Source of the DNA: an uncultured Alphaproteobacteria bacterium
GTDB taxonomy: Bacteria > Pseudomonadota > Alphaproteobacteria > Micropepsales > Micropepsaceae
Assembly (NCBI GenBank): GCA_903902075.1
Contig: CAIUTH010000277.1
Coordinates: 1-35,530 of the forward strand
Length of the DNA: 35,530 bases
Direction of reading: 5' to 3'
The notes beneath the pieces are model-generated. The model was not told the DNA's origin and did no database searches. It was given only the letters and a program-made list of their open reading frames with translations. Positions within the stretch are counted from its first letter, which is position 1. Each line of letters opens with the position of its first letter. Below, piece by piece: positions 9,512 through 19,000 of the stretch. The position numbers and the translations under genes are program-made.

Positions 9512-12500
9512 GCTATGCCGAACTGGCCGTCACCACCAATTATTCCTTCCTGCGCGGGGCTTCGCATCCGGGCGACTTCGTCCTCCAGGCGGCCAGCCTG
9601 GGCTATCCTGCCATCGGCATCGCCGACCGTAACAGTTTGGCGGGCGTGGTGCGGGCCTATGAGGCGTGGAGCAAGCTGGAGAAGGCGGATCGCCCGTGGC
9701 TGTTGATCGGGGCGCGGCTGGTATTCAACGACGGCACTCCCGACATCATCGCCTATCCGCGGGACCGCACCGCCTATGGCCGGCTTTGCCGGCTTCTCAG
9801 CCTCGGCAAGTCGCGCGCCCCCAAGGGCGAATGTTTTCTGTCCCTTCCCGACCTGCTCGATCCGCAATATCGCGAGGGCCTGCTGCTGATCGTGATGCCC
9901 GGCCCTGACACCGGTGTGTCGCTGCTAATGCAACTGGGAGCGGATACATGGCTGGCCGCCGCCATGCTGTATGGCGGCGAGGATCGCCGGCGCTTGCGTG
10001 ATCTGAAGCGCCTGTCGCGCGAAGCGCGTGTCCCGCTGATCGCCGTCAATGACGCACTCTATCACCATCCCGGCCAGCGGGAATTGCAGGACATCGTCAC
10101 CTGCATCCGCGAGCATGTGAGTTTGCAGGAGGCCGGCAAAAGGCTGGAAGCCAATGCCGAACGCCACCTGAAACCGCCCGGCGAAATGGCGCGGCTGTTC
10201 CGCAATTGCCCCGAGGCCGTCGCCGAAAGCCTGCGCTTTTCCGCTTCCATCAACTTCACCCTGGACATGCTCAAGCAGAACTACCCGCATGAGCCGGTAC
10301 CGCCGGGCAAGACGGCCGACGGCCATCTGCGCGATCTGACCAAGGCGGGCCTCAAGCGCCGATATCCGCAAGGCACGCCCTTCAAGGTGGCACGGCTGGC
10401 GGTAAAAGAACTGCGCTTCATCGCCTCCCAGGAGATCGCGCATTATTTCCTCACCGTGCACGACATCGTGAAATATGCCGAAGGCAAAGAAATTCTGTGC
10501 CAGGGACGCGGCAGCGCCGCCAATTCCGCCGTCTGTTATGTGCTGGGCGTCACCGCCGTGGACCCCGCCACCTTCGATGTGCTGTTCGAACGCTTCCTCA
10601 GCGCCGAGCGCAAGGAACCGCCCGACATCGACGTGGATTTCGAGCATGAGCGGCGCGAGGAGGTCATTCAGTATATCTACCAGCGCTATGGCCGCCGCCG
10701 CGCCGCCCTGACCGCCACCGTGATCTGCTACCGCTCGCGCAGCGCCATCCGCGAAGTGGGCAAGGTGTTCGGCCTGAGCGAGGACGTCACCGGCAAGCTG
10801 GCGGACACGGTGTGGGGTCATCACGGCGGCGAACTGAAAGAGCATCAGGTCATGGAGAGCGGCTATGACCTCGCCAACCATGCGGTCGAACGCGCCGTGC
10901 ATTTCGCGGGCAAAATTTCCGGCTTCCCGCGCCATCTGTCCCAGCATGTCGGCGGCTTTGTGCTGACCGACGATTTTCTGGACACCATCGTGCCCATCGG
11001 CCCGGCCGCGATGGACGATCGCAGCTTCATCGAATGGGACAAGGACGACCTGGACAGCTTGCGCATCATGAAGGTCGATGTGTTGGCGCTGGGAATGCTG
11101 ACCTGCATCCGCAAGACCTTCGACCTGATCCATGCCTATTCGCGCGGCACAAAGCCGAAATACACCGTGGCCAGCGTTCCGAAGGAGCGGCCTTACGTCT
11201 ACGAAATGCTGCAACGGGCCGACACCATCGGCGTGTTCCAGGTCGAAAGCCGCGCCCAGATGAGCATGCTGCCGCGCCTCAAGCCCCGTGAATTCTACGA
11301 TCTTGTGGTGGAAGTGGCGATCGTGCGCCCCGGCCCCATCCAGGGCGGCATGGTGCATCCCTATCTCAAGCGCCGAACATTGCAGCGCGACAATCCGGGC
11401 ATGGTGTTTGATTACCCCAAGCCCGGCCTAGGACACCGGCAGGACGAACTGCGGGATGTCCTGCACAAGACCCTGGGCGTACCCCTGTTCCAGGAACAGG
11501 CGATGAAGCTGGCCATCGTGGCCGCCAAATTCACCCCCGACGAGGCCAATGGCCTGCGCCGCGCCATGGCGACTTTCCGCCATGTCGGCACCATCGGCAC
11601 CTTCGAGCGCAAGTTCATCGATCGCATGGTCGAGCGCGGCTATGACCAGGAGTTCGCGGAAAACTGTTTCGAGCAGATCAAGGGGTTCGGCTCTTACGGC
11701 TTTCCCGAAAGCCATGCCGCCAGCTTCGCGCTGCTGGTCTATATCTCCGCCTGGATCAAGAAACATCATCCCGCGGCCTTCGCGGCGGCGCTGCTCAATT
11801 CCCAGCCGATGGGGTTTTATGCGCCGGCCGAGATCGTGCGCTGCGCCCGGGAGAACGGCAAAGTGACGGTGCTGCCGCCGGATGCCGCTTTCAGCCATTG
11901 GGACTGCACCCTGGAGCGAAACCAAAGCGGTGACATCTGCCTGCGCCTTGGCCTGCGCCAGATCGATGGCTTGAAGGAAGAAGACGCAAACACGATCAGC
12001 AACGCGCGGGGCTATGGCTATCGCAGCTTTGCCGATTTCGTGCGCCGCACCGCGGTCCCCAAGCACGCACTGGTCACCTTGGCCGAGGCCGATGCCTTTC
12101 GCAGTTTCGGGCTGGACCGGCGCGAGGGATTGTGGGCGGTGCGGCGTTTGCCCGACGATGATCCTTTGCCGCTGTTCGCGCCGCGCGCCGCGCCCGAGCA
12201 GGGCGCCGAACATATCGCGCCTTTGCCCGCCATGCCGCTGAGCGAACATGTGCTGGCCGACTACCAGGCCACGCGCCTGTCGCTGAAGGGCTATCCCACC
12301 CAGTTCCTGCGGCCCGGCTTCGAGGCCGAAGGCATTACAAGCTGCGGGGCGCTAAAGAACCTGAAAGAGGGCGCGGCCGTGCGCTGCGCCGGGGTGGTGC
12401 TGGTGCGCCAGTGTCCGGGCGAAGGCACCACCGTCTTCATCACCCTCAGCGACGAAACCGGGATCTGCAATGTGGTGATCTGGGAACGCGTCTTCCGCCA

Positions 12501-12714
12501 GTTCAGAAAGGAAGCCATGGGCTCGCGCCTGCTGCTGGCCGAAGGCCTGGTGCAAAAAAGTCCCGAAGGGGTCATCCACCTGATGGCCCATACCCTGACC
12601 GACCGCAGCGCCGACCTGAAACAGCTGTCGGGCGATGCAGTGCCGCGGCACTCCGCGGTCCACCGCCATCCCCGCAATGTGCGGGTTCTGCCGCCCTCGC
12701 GTGATTTTCACTGA
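9508..12714 (+). CDS. dnaE2: Error-prone DNA polymerase DnaE2
   Basis: DnaE2 is the C-family polymerase that copies past lesions with ImuA and ImuB. The chain is 1068 residues, the usual DnaE2 length. An N-terminal PHP domain (YAELAVTTNYSFLRGASHP) leads into the palm, where D373 and D375 in PPDIDVDF and D524 in MKVDVLALG are the expected catalytic acids. A helix-hairpin-helix region follows. An OB fold near the C-terminus contains GTTVFITLSDETGICNVVIW. The protein ends with the family hallmark RVLPPSRDFH. The start is fixed by the ATGA overlap with imuB; an in-frame upstream extension reads through imuB and is rejected. The stop codon sits inside a perfect 25-base palindrome. Confidence 0.97.
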   Translation: MSYAELAVTTNYSFLRGASHPGDFVLQAASLGYPAIGIADRNSLAGVVRAYEAWSKLEKADRPWLLIGARLVFNDGTPDIIAYPRDRTAYGRLCRLLSLGKSRAPKGECFLSLPDLLDPQYREGLLLIVMPGPDTGVSLLMQLGADTWLAAAMLYGGEDRRRLRDLKRLSREARVPLIAVNDALYHHPGQRELQDIVTCIREHVSLQEAGKRLEANAERHLKPPGEMARLFRNCPEAVAESLRFSASINFTLDMLKQNYPHEPVPPGKTADGHLRDLTKAGLKRRYPQGTPFKVARLAVKELRFIASQEIAHYFLTVHDIVKYAEGKEILCQGRGSAANSAVCYVLGVTAVDPATFDVLFERFLSAERKEPPDIDVDFEHERREEVIQYIYQRYGRRRAALTATVICYRSRSAIREVGKVFGLSEDVTGKLADTVWGHHGGELKEHQVMESGYDLANHAVERAVHFAGKISGFPRHLSQHVGGFVLTDDFLDTIVPIGPAAMDDRSFIEWDKDDLDSLRIMKVDVLALGMLTCIRKTFDLIHAYSRGTKPKYTVASVPKERPYVYEMLQRADTIGVFQVESRAQMSMLPRLKPREFYDLVVEVAIVRPGPIQGGMVHPYLKRRTLQRDNPGMVFDYPKPGLGHRQDELRDVLHKTLGVPLFQEQAMKLAIVAAKFTPDEANGLRRAMATFRHVGTIGTFERKFIDRMVERGYDQEFAENCFEQIKGFGSYGFPESHAASFALLVYISAWIKKHHPAAFAAALLNSQPMGFYAPAEIVRCARENGKVTVLPPDAAFSHWDCTLERNQSGDICLRLGLRQIDGLKEEDANTISNARGYGYRSFADFVRRTAVPKHALVTLAEADAFRSFGLDRREGLWAVRRLPDDDPLPLFAPRAAPEQGAEHIAPLPAMPLSEHVLADYQATRLSLKGYPTQFLRPGFEAEGITSCGALKNLKEGAAVRCAGVVLVRQCPGEGTTVFITLSDETGICNVVIWERVFRQFRKEAMGSRLLLAEGLVQKSPEGVIHLMAHTLTDRSADLKQLSGDAVPRHSAVHRHPRNVRVLPPSRDFH

Positions 12715-12723
12715 AAATCACGC
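12699..12723. terminator. Perfect 25-base palindrome spanning the dnaE2 stop
   Basis: GCGTGATTTTCA / C / TGAAAATCACGC has twelve pairs around a single central base (12711). As RNA it gives at least an eight-pair stem, GTGATTTT / AAAATCAC, with loop CACTG. No T tract follows, so it may act as a weak or protein-dependent terminator, an mRNA 3'-end stabiliser, or a protein-binding site. The dnaE2 TGA (12712-12714) lies just past the centre. Confidence 0.55.
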
Positions 12724-12725
12724 CA

Positions 12726-12757
12726 TCAAACAAAGCCGGACTTTCACTGAACCGGCT
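12726..12757 (-). terminator. Intrinsic terminator of the export lipoprotein gene
   Basis: On the minus strand AGCCGG and CCGGCT pair (12752-12757 with 12734-12739) around a twelve-base loop holding the stop codon of the lipoprotein gene. The T-rich tail TTTGTTTG (12733-12726) follows. Confidence 0.55.
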
Positions 12758-13088
12758 GGGACAGCCGCAAGGCTAGCGGCGGCGCCACCCGTTCAACCAG
12801 AACCTGCGGATTCTTCAGGTACCCGGCGGCCAGCAGCTGGCGCAGCCTTTCCTGCAACGCTGCCGGGCTGAGGCCTGCCGCCGGCACTGCGCCCAGCAGC
12901 TCCAGCCGCACATTGCCATCGCTGTTCACCACAAAGCCGCCGCTGAGTTCCTCTTCCCCCGCCACGGTGATGCGCAGGCCATCGCCCGGCACCAGCACAT
13001 CGGCTTGTGTCGCCGGGGACGTCTCCGGGGCCGACAGGCACCCAGCCAGCCCGAGGCACAAGCCAAGGCTCAGTAGAATGGGTCGCAT
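12744..13088 (-). CDS. Minimal Wza-like polysaccharide export lipoprotein
   Basis: This 114-residue protein has a lipoprotein signal peptide with lipobox LAGC (Cys17) and then one Poly_export (PF02563-type) domain: VLVPGDGLRITVAGEEEL, a NSDGNVRLELLG strand pair, LSPAALQERLRQLL, and NPQVLVERV. Full-length Wza/BexD/GumB-type outer-membrane proteins continue with SLBB domains and a C-terminal helix; here the chain ends after the first domain. It may be a small accessory partner of a translocon rather than a pore. There is no clear Shine-Dalgarno before the ATG at 13088. An alternative in-frame ATG at 13115 lies right where the candidate promoter would start transcription. It is divergent from the membrane-protein pair and convergent with dnaE2. 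Confidence 0.82.
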   Translation of the reverse strand: MRPILLSLGLCLGLAGCLSAPETSPATQADVLVPGDGLRITVAGEEELSGGFVVNSDGNVRLELLGAVPAAGLSPAALQERLRQLLAAGYLKNPQVLVERVAPPLALRLSQPVQ

Positions 13089-13122
13089 GACAAAACCGTG
13101 ACCAAAGCGAATCATTTCCCCT

Positions 13123-13151
13123 AGTATCGGAGCGGGGAAAACACGGGACAA
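13123..13151 (-). promoter_or_regulatory. Candidate promoter of the export lipoprotein gene
   Basis: On the minus strand: -35 TTGTCC (13151-13146), 17-base spacer, -10 GATACT (13128-13123). Each hexamer matches consensus at four of six positions. Transcription would start near 13115, on or beside an in-frame ATG, which would again give a leaderless message. Confidence 0.3.
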
Positions 13152-13159
13152 CGAGCCGG

Positions 13160-14716
13160 ATGGCCTGGGAACGGGATTGGGCGCCACGGCACTGGACCGG
13201 ATTCACCCTGGTCGCCGCCGCCCTGGTGCTCGCCGCTCCGCTGTGGAGCGTGTGGGCCCCGGCCATGCCCGACTATCCCGCGCACCTGGCCACCTTCGCG
13301 ATGATCCAGCAGGGAACGGGCACCGCGCTCTATCACCTGCATTGGAGCTTTGTGCCCAACCTGGCGTCTGAAGTGCTGGTGCCATTGCTGGCGCGACTGA
13401 CCGGCCTGGTGATGGCAACCAAGCTGTTCATCACCGCCGCCATCTTCCTGTGGGTCATGGGGCCAGGCGCCATCCACCGCGCCTTGTATGGTCGCACCGG
13501 CATCGCGCCTTTGTTCGGCTCCTTCTTTGCCTACAACGCCAACTTCGTCTGGGGCTTCTTCAATTACTATTTCGCCGCCGGGCTGAGCTTCGCCGTTTTC
13601 GCGGGCTGGATCGCCACGGACAGACGCAATGGCGTGATGCGGCTTGCAGGCTTCGCCATCGCCGTGACCGCCCTGTACTTCTGCCACATCTTCGCCGCTG
13701 CCAGCCTGCTGTTGATGCTGATCGGGTTTGAGATCGCCCAAAACATCCGCGAGGAGGATTTCAAGCTCGCCTTGCTGGCGCGCCGCGCCCTGCGCGTGGC
13801 GCTGATCTATGGTCCCGCCGCATTGGCCTTTGTGGCCCTGCGCCCGCGCAGCAACGAAGACGGCAGTGTCGAGTTCAACCTGGCCGACACGATACTGGAC
13901 CGCTTCGAAAGCCTGATGCAGCACGCCTTCGATGCCAGCGATTATGTCCTGCCGCTGATCCTGTTCGGCGGGCTGGCGCTGGCGCTGATCCTGCGCAAGG
14001 CGCGGTTGCATCCGGCCTTGTGGATCACCCTGGGGCTGTTGCTGCTGGGCGCGCTGGGCGCACCGGAATGGGCGCTGGGCGGCTGGGCCGTGCATCTGCG
14101 CCTGCCGGCCGTATTCGGCGCGCTGCTGTTCGCCGCCGCCGAGCTGCGCATGAGGCCGCCCGTGCGGGCCAGCCTGGCGGTGTTCGCCTTGATGATGATC
14201 GCCGCCAACGCGATCCTGCTGACACAAAGCTGGTTGGGCTATGACCGCCATTACCGCGAATTCCAGGCGGCGCTGGAGGAAGTGCCGCGCGCGGCGCGAC
14301 TGCTGACCGTGCTGGACGGCAATGCCATCGGCGAACGTGCCGACCAGCCTTACTGGCACATGGCCGAGTTCGCGATTCCCGAACGCGGCGTCTTCACCCC
14401 GCTCCTGTTCACCACCAAGGGCCAGCATGTGGTGCAGTGGAACCAGCCCTATGCGCGCTACGCCGCCAAGACCGCGCAACAAGGCTCGCCGCCTGACATC
14501 GATGAGCTGGAATTTCTGGCGCGCGGCCAGATGGACGCGGACGCGGAGATGAAAGAATCGGTGCCGTATCTGGACCACTTCCAATGCCATTTCGATATCG
14601 CGCTAGTCGTGCATCTGGACGGCAAGCGCACCCCGGTGCCGGCCATGCTGCAGCTTCGTCACGCCGGCAGCTTCTTTTCGCTTTATGACATCGTCCCCGG
14701 CCCGGAATGCGGCTGA
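13160..14716 (+). CDS. Multi-pass membrane protein, GT-C glycosyltransferase-like, unassigned
   Basis: I do not recognise a named family. The 518-residue chain has a first membrane helix (about 16-34), then a loop with APAMPDYPAHLATF. An acidic residue in the first outer loop is typical of GT-C lipid-linked sugar transferases. About eight to ten further hydrophobic segments reach to residue 370 or so. They include an aromatic-rich stretch, FFAYNANFVWGFFNYYFAAG, near 115-135. A soluble region of about 140 residues follows (from YDRHYREFQAALEEVPRAARLL). It probably acts at the inner membrane, with the C-terminal part outside. It overlaps the next gene and is divergent from the export lipoprotein, so a role in surface polysaccharide or glycolipid assembly is likely but inferred. 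The Shine-Dalgarno is weak. Confidence 0.75.
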   Translation: MAWERDWAPRHWTGFTLVAAALVLAAPLWSVWAPAMPDYPAHLATFAMIQQGTGTALYHLHWSFVPNLASEVLVPLLARLTGLVMATKLFITAAIFLWVMGPGAIHRALYGRTGIAPLFGSFFAYNANFVWGFFNYYFAAGLSFAVFAGWIATDRRNGVMRLAGFAIAVTALYFCHIFAAASLLLMLIGFEIAQNIREEDFKLALLARRALRVALIYGPAALAFVALRPRSNEDGSVEFNLADTILDRFESLMQHAFDASDYVLPLILFGGLALALILRKARLHPALWITLGLLLLGALGAPEWALGGWAVHLRLPAVFGALLFAAAELRMRPPVRASLAVFALMMIAANAILLTQSWLGYDRHYREFQAALEEVPRAARLLTVLDGNAIGERADQPYWHMAEFAIPERGVFTPLLFTTKGQHVVQWNQPYARYAAKTAQQGSPPDIDELEFLARGQMDADAEMKESVPYLDHFQCHFDIALVVHLDGKRTPVPAMLQLRHAGSFFSLYDIVPGPECG

Positions 14717-16047
14717 TGAACCCGCGCCTGTTCGACACCGTGCTGTGGAGCGTGCTGGCCGTGACGGGCCTGGCCGTGCTGTGGCTGCTGACGCGCAACA
14801 TCATGGCGATACCGCTGCATGTGCCGCTGGACCCCAATGAGGGCTGGAACGCCGCCCATGCAACCGCCGCGGCGCTGTATCCGCCGCCGCAGGCGTTGAT
14901 GGTCAACAATTACCCGCCCCTCTCCTTCTATCTCGTGCGCATCCTGATCCGGCATGGCGCCGATCCGGTGATCGTGGGCCGCTGGGTTTCGCTCGCCGCC
15001 TTCCTGTGCGCCGGCGCAGGAATCGCGGCTGTGCTGCGTGCATTGGCGTGCCACATTCGCGGCATCGCCTGCGCCGTGCTGTTTTTCGCGGCGGTGCTGC
15101 TGATCGGCAGCAACTATGTAGGAATCGACGATCCCCAGATGCTGGGCCATGCGCTGCAACTGGCGGCGCTGCTCTTGCTGCTGCGCGAACGCCCCGTGGC
15201 CTCGGCACTGCTGTTCGCCGTCAGTCTTTTCGTGAAACACAATCTGCTGGCACTGCCCCTGGCCTCGGCCGCGTGGCTGCTGCTCCAGGACCGCCGCGCC
15301 GGGCTGGCATTTCTGCTCTGGGGTACGGCCTTTGCGCTGGCCGGTCTGGTCGCGTTTCAGCTTGGCTTCGGCACCAGCCTGCTGGGGCAATTGGTGTCGC
15401 CGCGGCTGTCATCCTTCGCCAATCTGACAGCCGCCGCCGGGCACCTGTGGTGGATGATATTGCCGGGCATCGCCATCGCGGGATTGTGGCCCGACCGCAG
15501 CGCCCTGCTTTGCGCGCTGTACGCCGCCGCCGCGTTGGGGCTGGGATTGCTATTCGCCGCCGGCGACGGAGTGGACGCCAACGCCTTTTTCGATCTGGCC
15601 ATCGCCCTGTCGCTGGGCCTGGGGCTTACGATCGAAGGCGGCCGCTGGCCCATCATGGCGGCGGCATCCCTGCTGCCGCCGCTGCTGTTCCTGGGCTTTC
15701 ATTTCCAAGACAACAATTACTTCTTCACCAGAAGCTTTGCCGCCGAGTCGGCGCGCGACATCGTTTTTCTGCAATTACGGCCCGGTCCGGCCCTGTGCGA
15801 CCAGATTTCGCTGTGCCTGTGGGCCGGCAAAAAAGCCGCAGTGGATGTCTTCAATATCGGCGAGCAGATCAAGACCGGCGCCCGCGATCCCGCCGACCTG
15901 ACCTCGATGATCACGTCCCATCATTTCAAGGTGCTGCAATTGCAGGATCTGGATTCGCTGGGCCCGGCGGTGGGCGGCGCCATCCGGAAAAATTACCGCG
16001 CCGACCATGCGGGCGAAAACGGCACGTTTCTGGTGCCGCTACCCTAG
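14707..16047 (+). CDS. Multi-pass membrane protein, GT-C/PMT-like, unassigned
   Basis: This 446-residue integral membrane protein has one N-terminal helix followed by a loop with PLDPNEGWNAAHA and NNYPPLSFYLVRIL. An Asp/Glu pair in the first outer loop, followed by a Tyr-Pro-Pro motif, resembles the GT-C (GT39/PMT/ArnT) layout, in which a polyprenyl-linked sugar is the donor. About nine hydrophobic segments fill residues 90-345. A short soluble C-terminal domain (about 350-446) follows. It overlaps the preceding gene by ten bases; an ATG at 14716 (TGATG overlap) is an equally good start and would drop three residues. The two products probably work together. The stop TAG overlaps the stop of the convergent synthase gene on the sequence CTAG. 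Confidence 0.75.
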   Translation: MRLMNPRLFDTVLWSVLAVTGLAVLWLLTRNIMAIPLHVPLDPNEGWNAAHATAAALYPPPQALMVNNYPPLSFYLVRILIRHGADPVIVGRWVSLAAFLCAGAGIAAVLRALACHIRGIACAVLFFAAVLLIGSNYVGIDDPQMLGHALQLAALLLLLRERPVASALLFAVSLFVKHNLLALPLASAAWLLLQDRRAGLAFLLWGTAFALAGLVAFQLGFGTSLLGQLVSPRLSSFANLTAAAGHLWWMILPGIAIAGLWPDRSALLCALYAAAALGLGLLFAAGDGVDANAFFDLAIALSLGLGLTIEGGRWPIMAAASLLPPLLFLGFHFQDNNYFFTRSFAAESARDIVFLQLRPGPALCDQISLCLWAGKKAAVDVFNIGEQIKTGARDPADLTSMITSHHFKVLQLQDLDSLGPAVGGAIRKNYRADHAGENGTFLVPLP

Positions 16048-19000
16048 GCCCTGGCCTTGACGGTGCCGTGGCGCTCCAGCTTGCCCCACCCGACAAAGGG
16101 TCCGCGCAGCGCCGTCCACAAGGACCGCAACACCACGTAATACATGATCTGGCGATAGCCGAAGCGCTGCAGCGGCAGCCACCAGAGCAGCCGCCAGTCC
16201 TCGCCTTTTTCCAGCACAAAGCCGGTCATCGCCGCCAGCAGGTCCACCACAATGAAGATCGCATAATACACACCCACGATCTGCAGATTGTCCGTCGTAT
16301 ACGTCCCGACATGCTGGACATAGTTGATGTATTCGGCGACCAGTTGCCACAGCAGAAGCAGATCCGCCACCGGCGCCAGGGTCGTGAGCAGGATCTGGAA
16401 CAGCCATACCTGCGGCAGCGCCACCAAACCCAGCTCGCCATATTCGGCATTGAAGGTGATGCCGCGATACTTCCATAGACATTGCAGGGTGCCATAGGCC
16501 CAGCGGAAACGCTGCTTGGCCAGGCCCCCGACCGTGGCAGGGGCTTCGGTCCAGGCCACGGCAGCCGGATCGAAATGCACGCGGTATCCTTCGGTTTGGA
16601 TGTGGATGGTCAGGTCCTGGTCTTCGGCCAGCGTATCGGCGGGAAAGCCGCCCAGCTCACGCAACACATTGCGCCGCCAGGCACCCACCGCACCGGGTAC
16701 CACCGTCAGCGTGTCCAGCGCCGACAGCGCGCGGCGTTCCAGGTTCTGCGCCACGATATATTCCAGCGCCTGCCAGCGGGTGATCATGTTGATGCGATTG
16801 CCGACCTTGGCATTGCCCGCCACCGCGCCGATGCTGGGATCGCTGAACCAGCGCACCAGCCGCGAGATGGTGGTGCTTTCGAACTGGGTGTCGGCATCCA
16901 ACGCCACCACCACCTGGCCTTGCGCATTCTCCAGGCCCACATTCAGGGCATTGGCCTTGCCGCCATTGGGAATGGAGATCACGCCCACGCGCGGGTCGTT
17001 CATGAAATGCGACCGGACGATGTAGGCGGTGTGATCCTTGGAGCCGTCATCGATCACCAGCACGTCCATGTTGGAATAGTCGCTGGCCAGAATCCGCTCG
17101 ACGGTGGTGACGATAACCTTCTCTTCGTTGAAGGCAGGGATCAGCACCGTCACCTTCTGGGCCGCGTCGCCGCCGGCCATGGGCGTGCCCGGACCCTGCG
17201 CCTTTTTCCACAGCGCCAGCCCGGCCAGCACGAACAGCCGCGCCACGCCCAGCACGATCGCGCCCAGGAAGCAGTAATAAAGAAACTGGGACAGGTAGCT
17301 GATGGTCAGGAACACCGCGCGGTCGGCATACAGCGAGATGGTGAAGGGAAGAGGCGGCATCACCTCGTCGCGCTTGAAGCCGCCAAGCTCGGACAACGGC
17401 ACGAAACTGTATCCCCTGGCCCGCAGGGTATCGATCAGCTGGGGCAACAGCGTCAGGGTCTTGCTGCGGTCGCCGCCGGAATCATGCATCAGGATGACAT
17501 TGCCGCGCAGGTCGGGATTGGGATTGGTCAGCCCCTTGTTCACCAGCGCCATCATTTGCGGCACGGTGTAGTTCTCCCAGTCTTGGGTATCGAGATTGGC
17601 GGTGACCTCGATATAGCCCAGCGCCTGCGCCGCCTTGATCGGCTCCAGCTCGTCGGCATCCGACGGGCTGGCATCGCTGAGATAGGGCGAGCGGAAGAAG
17701 CGCATCGAACGGCCGGTCAGCGCCTGGAACAGCCGCTGGGTGGCGTTCAGTTCCAGCCGCACCGCCGCCGCCGGCACTTCGGCCAGATTGGGATGGGTGT
17801 AGGTGTGGTTGCCCACTTCATGCCCGCTGGCCAGCACCCGCTGCACCAGGCCCGGATGCGCTTCCATCGCCGAGCCGATCATGAAGAAAGCCGCTGGCAC
17901 CTTCTTTTCCTTCAGGATGGACAGGATGGTCGGCGTCCAGGCGGGATCGGGGCCGTCATCGAAGGTCAGCGCCAGCTTCATGGGCAGCGCGCCAGCGCGG
18001 CGGATCACATAGCTGGTGGGCATGCTGTCATAGCTTTCGTCCACGATGTCGCCGGTGGCCGCTTCCATGGTCAGGCTGCGCGCACCCAGTGCCGGATCGC
18101 TTTCCACCCGCAGGATTTCGCCGAACCCGTCATAATCCGGATTCTCAAGATCGTTCTGGATGTGCTTCAGGCTTTCCGGCGGCCCAGCGCCATAACGGCG
18201 GCCCATCAGCGGCAGTATGGAGGGATCCTCATAGCCCAGCTTCCACAAGGCATAGCCCGCGGGGCGATACGGATCGGCGGCGTGTATCTGGTTGAAGGCG
18301 GTGACGCCGTCCAGGAACCAGACCTGATGTTCGCCGTCGACATCGTTATAGCTGAAGTGCGGGTTGTTGGTGGCCGGGTCGAACAGCACCGTGGCGCTGG
18401 TGTCGCGCGCCGTGGCCATCGCATATTCAAAGCTCAGAACCGTGGCGGGTTTCTTGGCCGCCCAGTCATAGGCCCAGGAACCAAGGGTGACGATGGTGCT
18501 GTCGGCGGGCAGCTGGCGCATTCGCTTGTCCAGCGTCTTTTCGTACCAGTCCTGCGCCGAGATGGAACCGGCCGGACCGTCCTGGTCCACCTGGTCGTAG
18601 GCCATCAGCATCGTGTAATCGACGATGTCGGCGAAGGTGCGATAGGGCCAGTCTTCGTCATCGAAGGGCACGGCCTGGGCGATGATCCAGTCATGCGGCG
18701 CAAATTCCGCCGACATGCGGGTGAGAAAAGCCTCCAGGTCCTTGTGGGCGCTCTTGGGCACTTCCTCAAAGTCGATGGTCACGCCCTGCAGCTTGTTGGC
18801 GGCGATGAACGCCATGATGTCGTTCAGCAATTTGTCCGAACGCGCCGGATCGGCGAGGAGCTTGGCCAGCCCTGCCCCGTCCCAGCGCCCGCCGGCAGCA
18901 TTCTGGACCACCGGCAGCACTGCCACGCTTGGCTTGTTGGTGCGGATGTAGTCCAGCGCGCGCCGGTCCATCCATTTCGTCGTCAGGTGCATGTCGTCGC

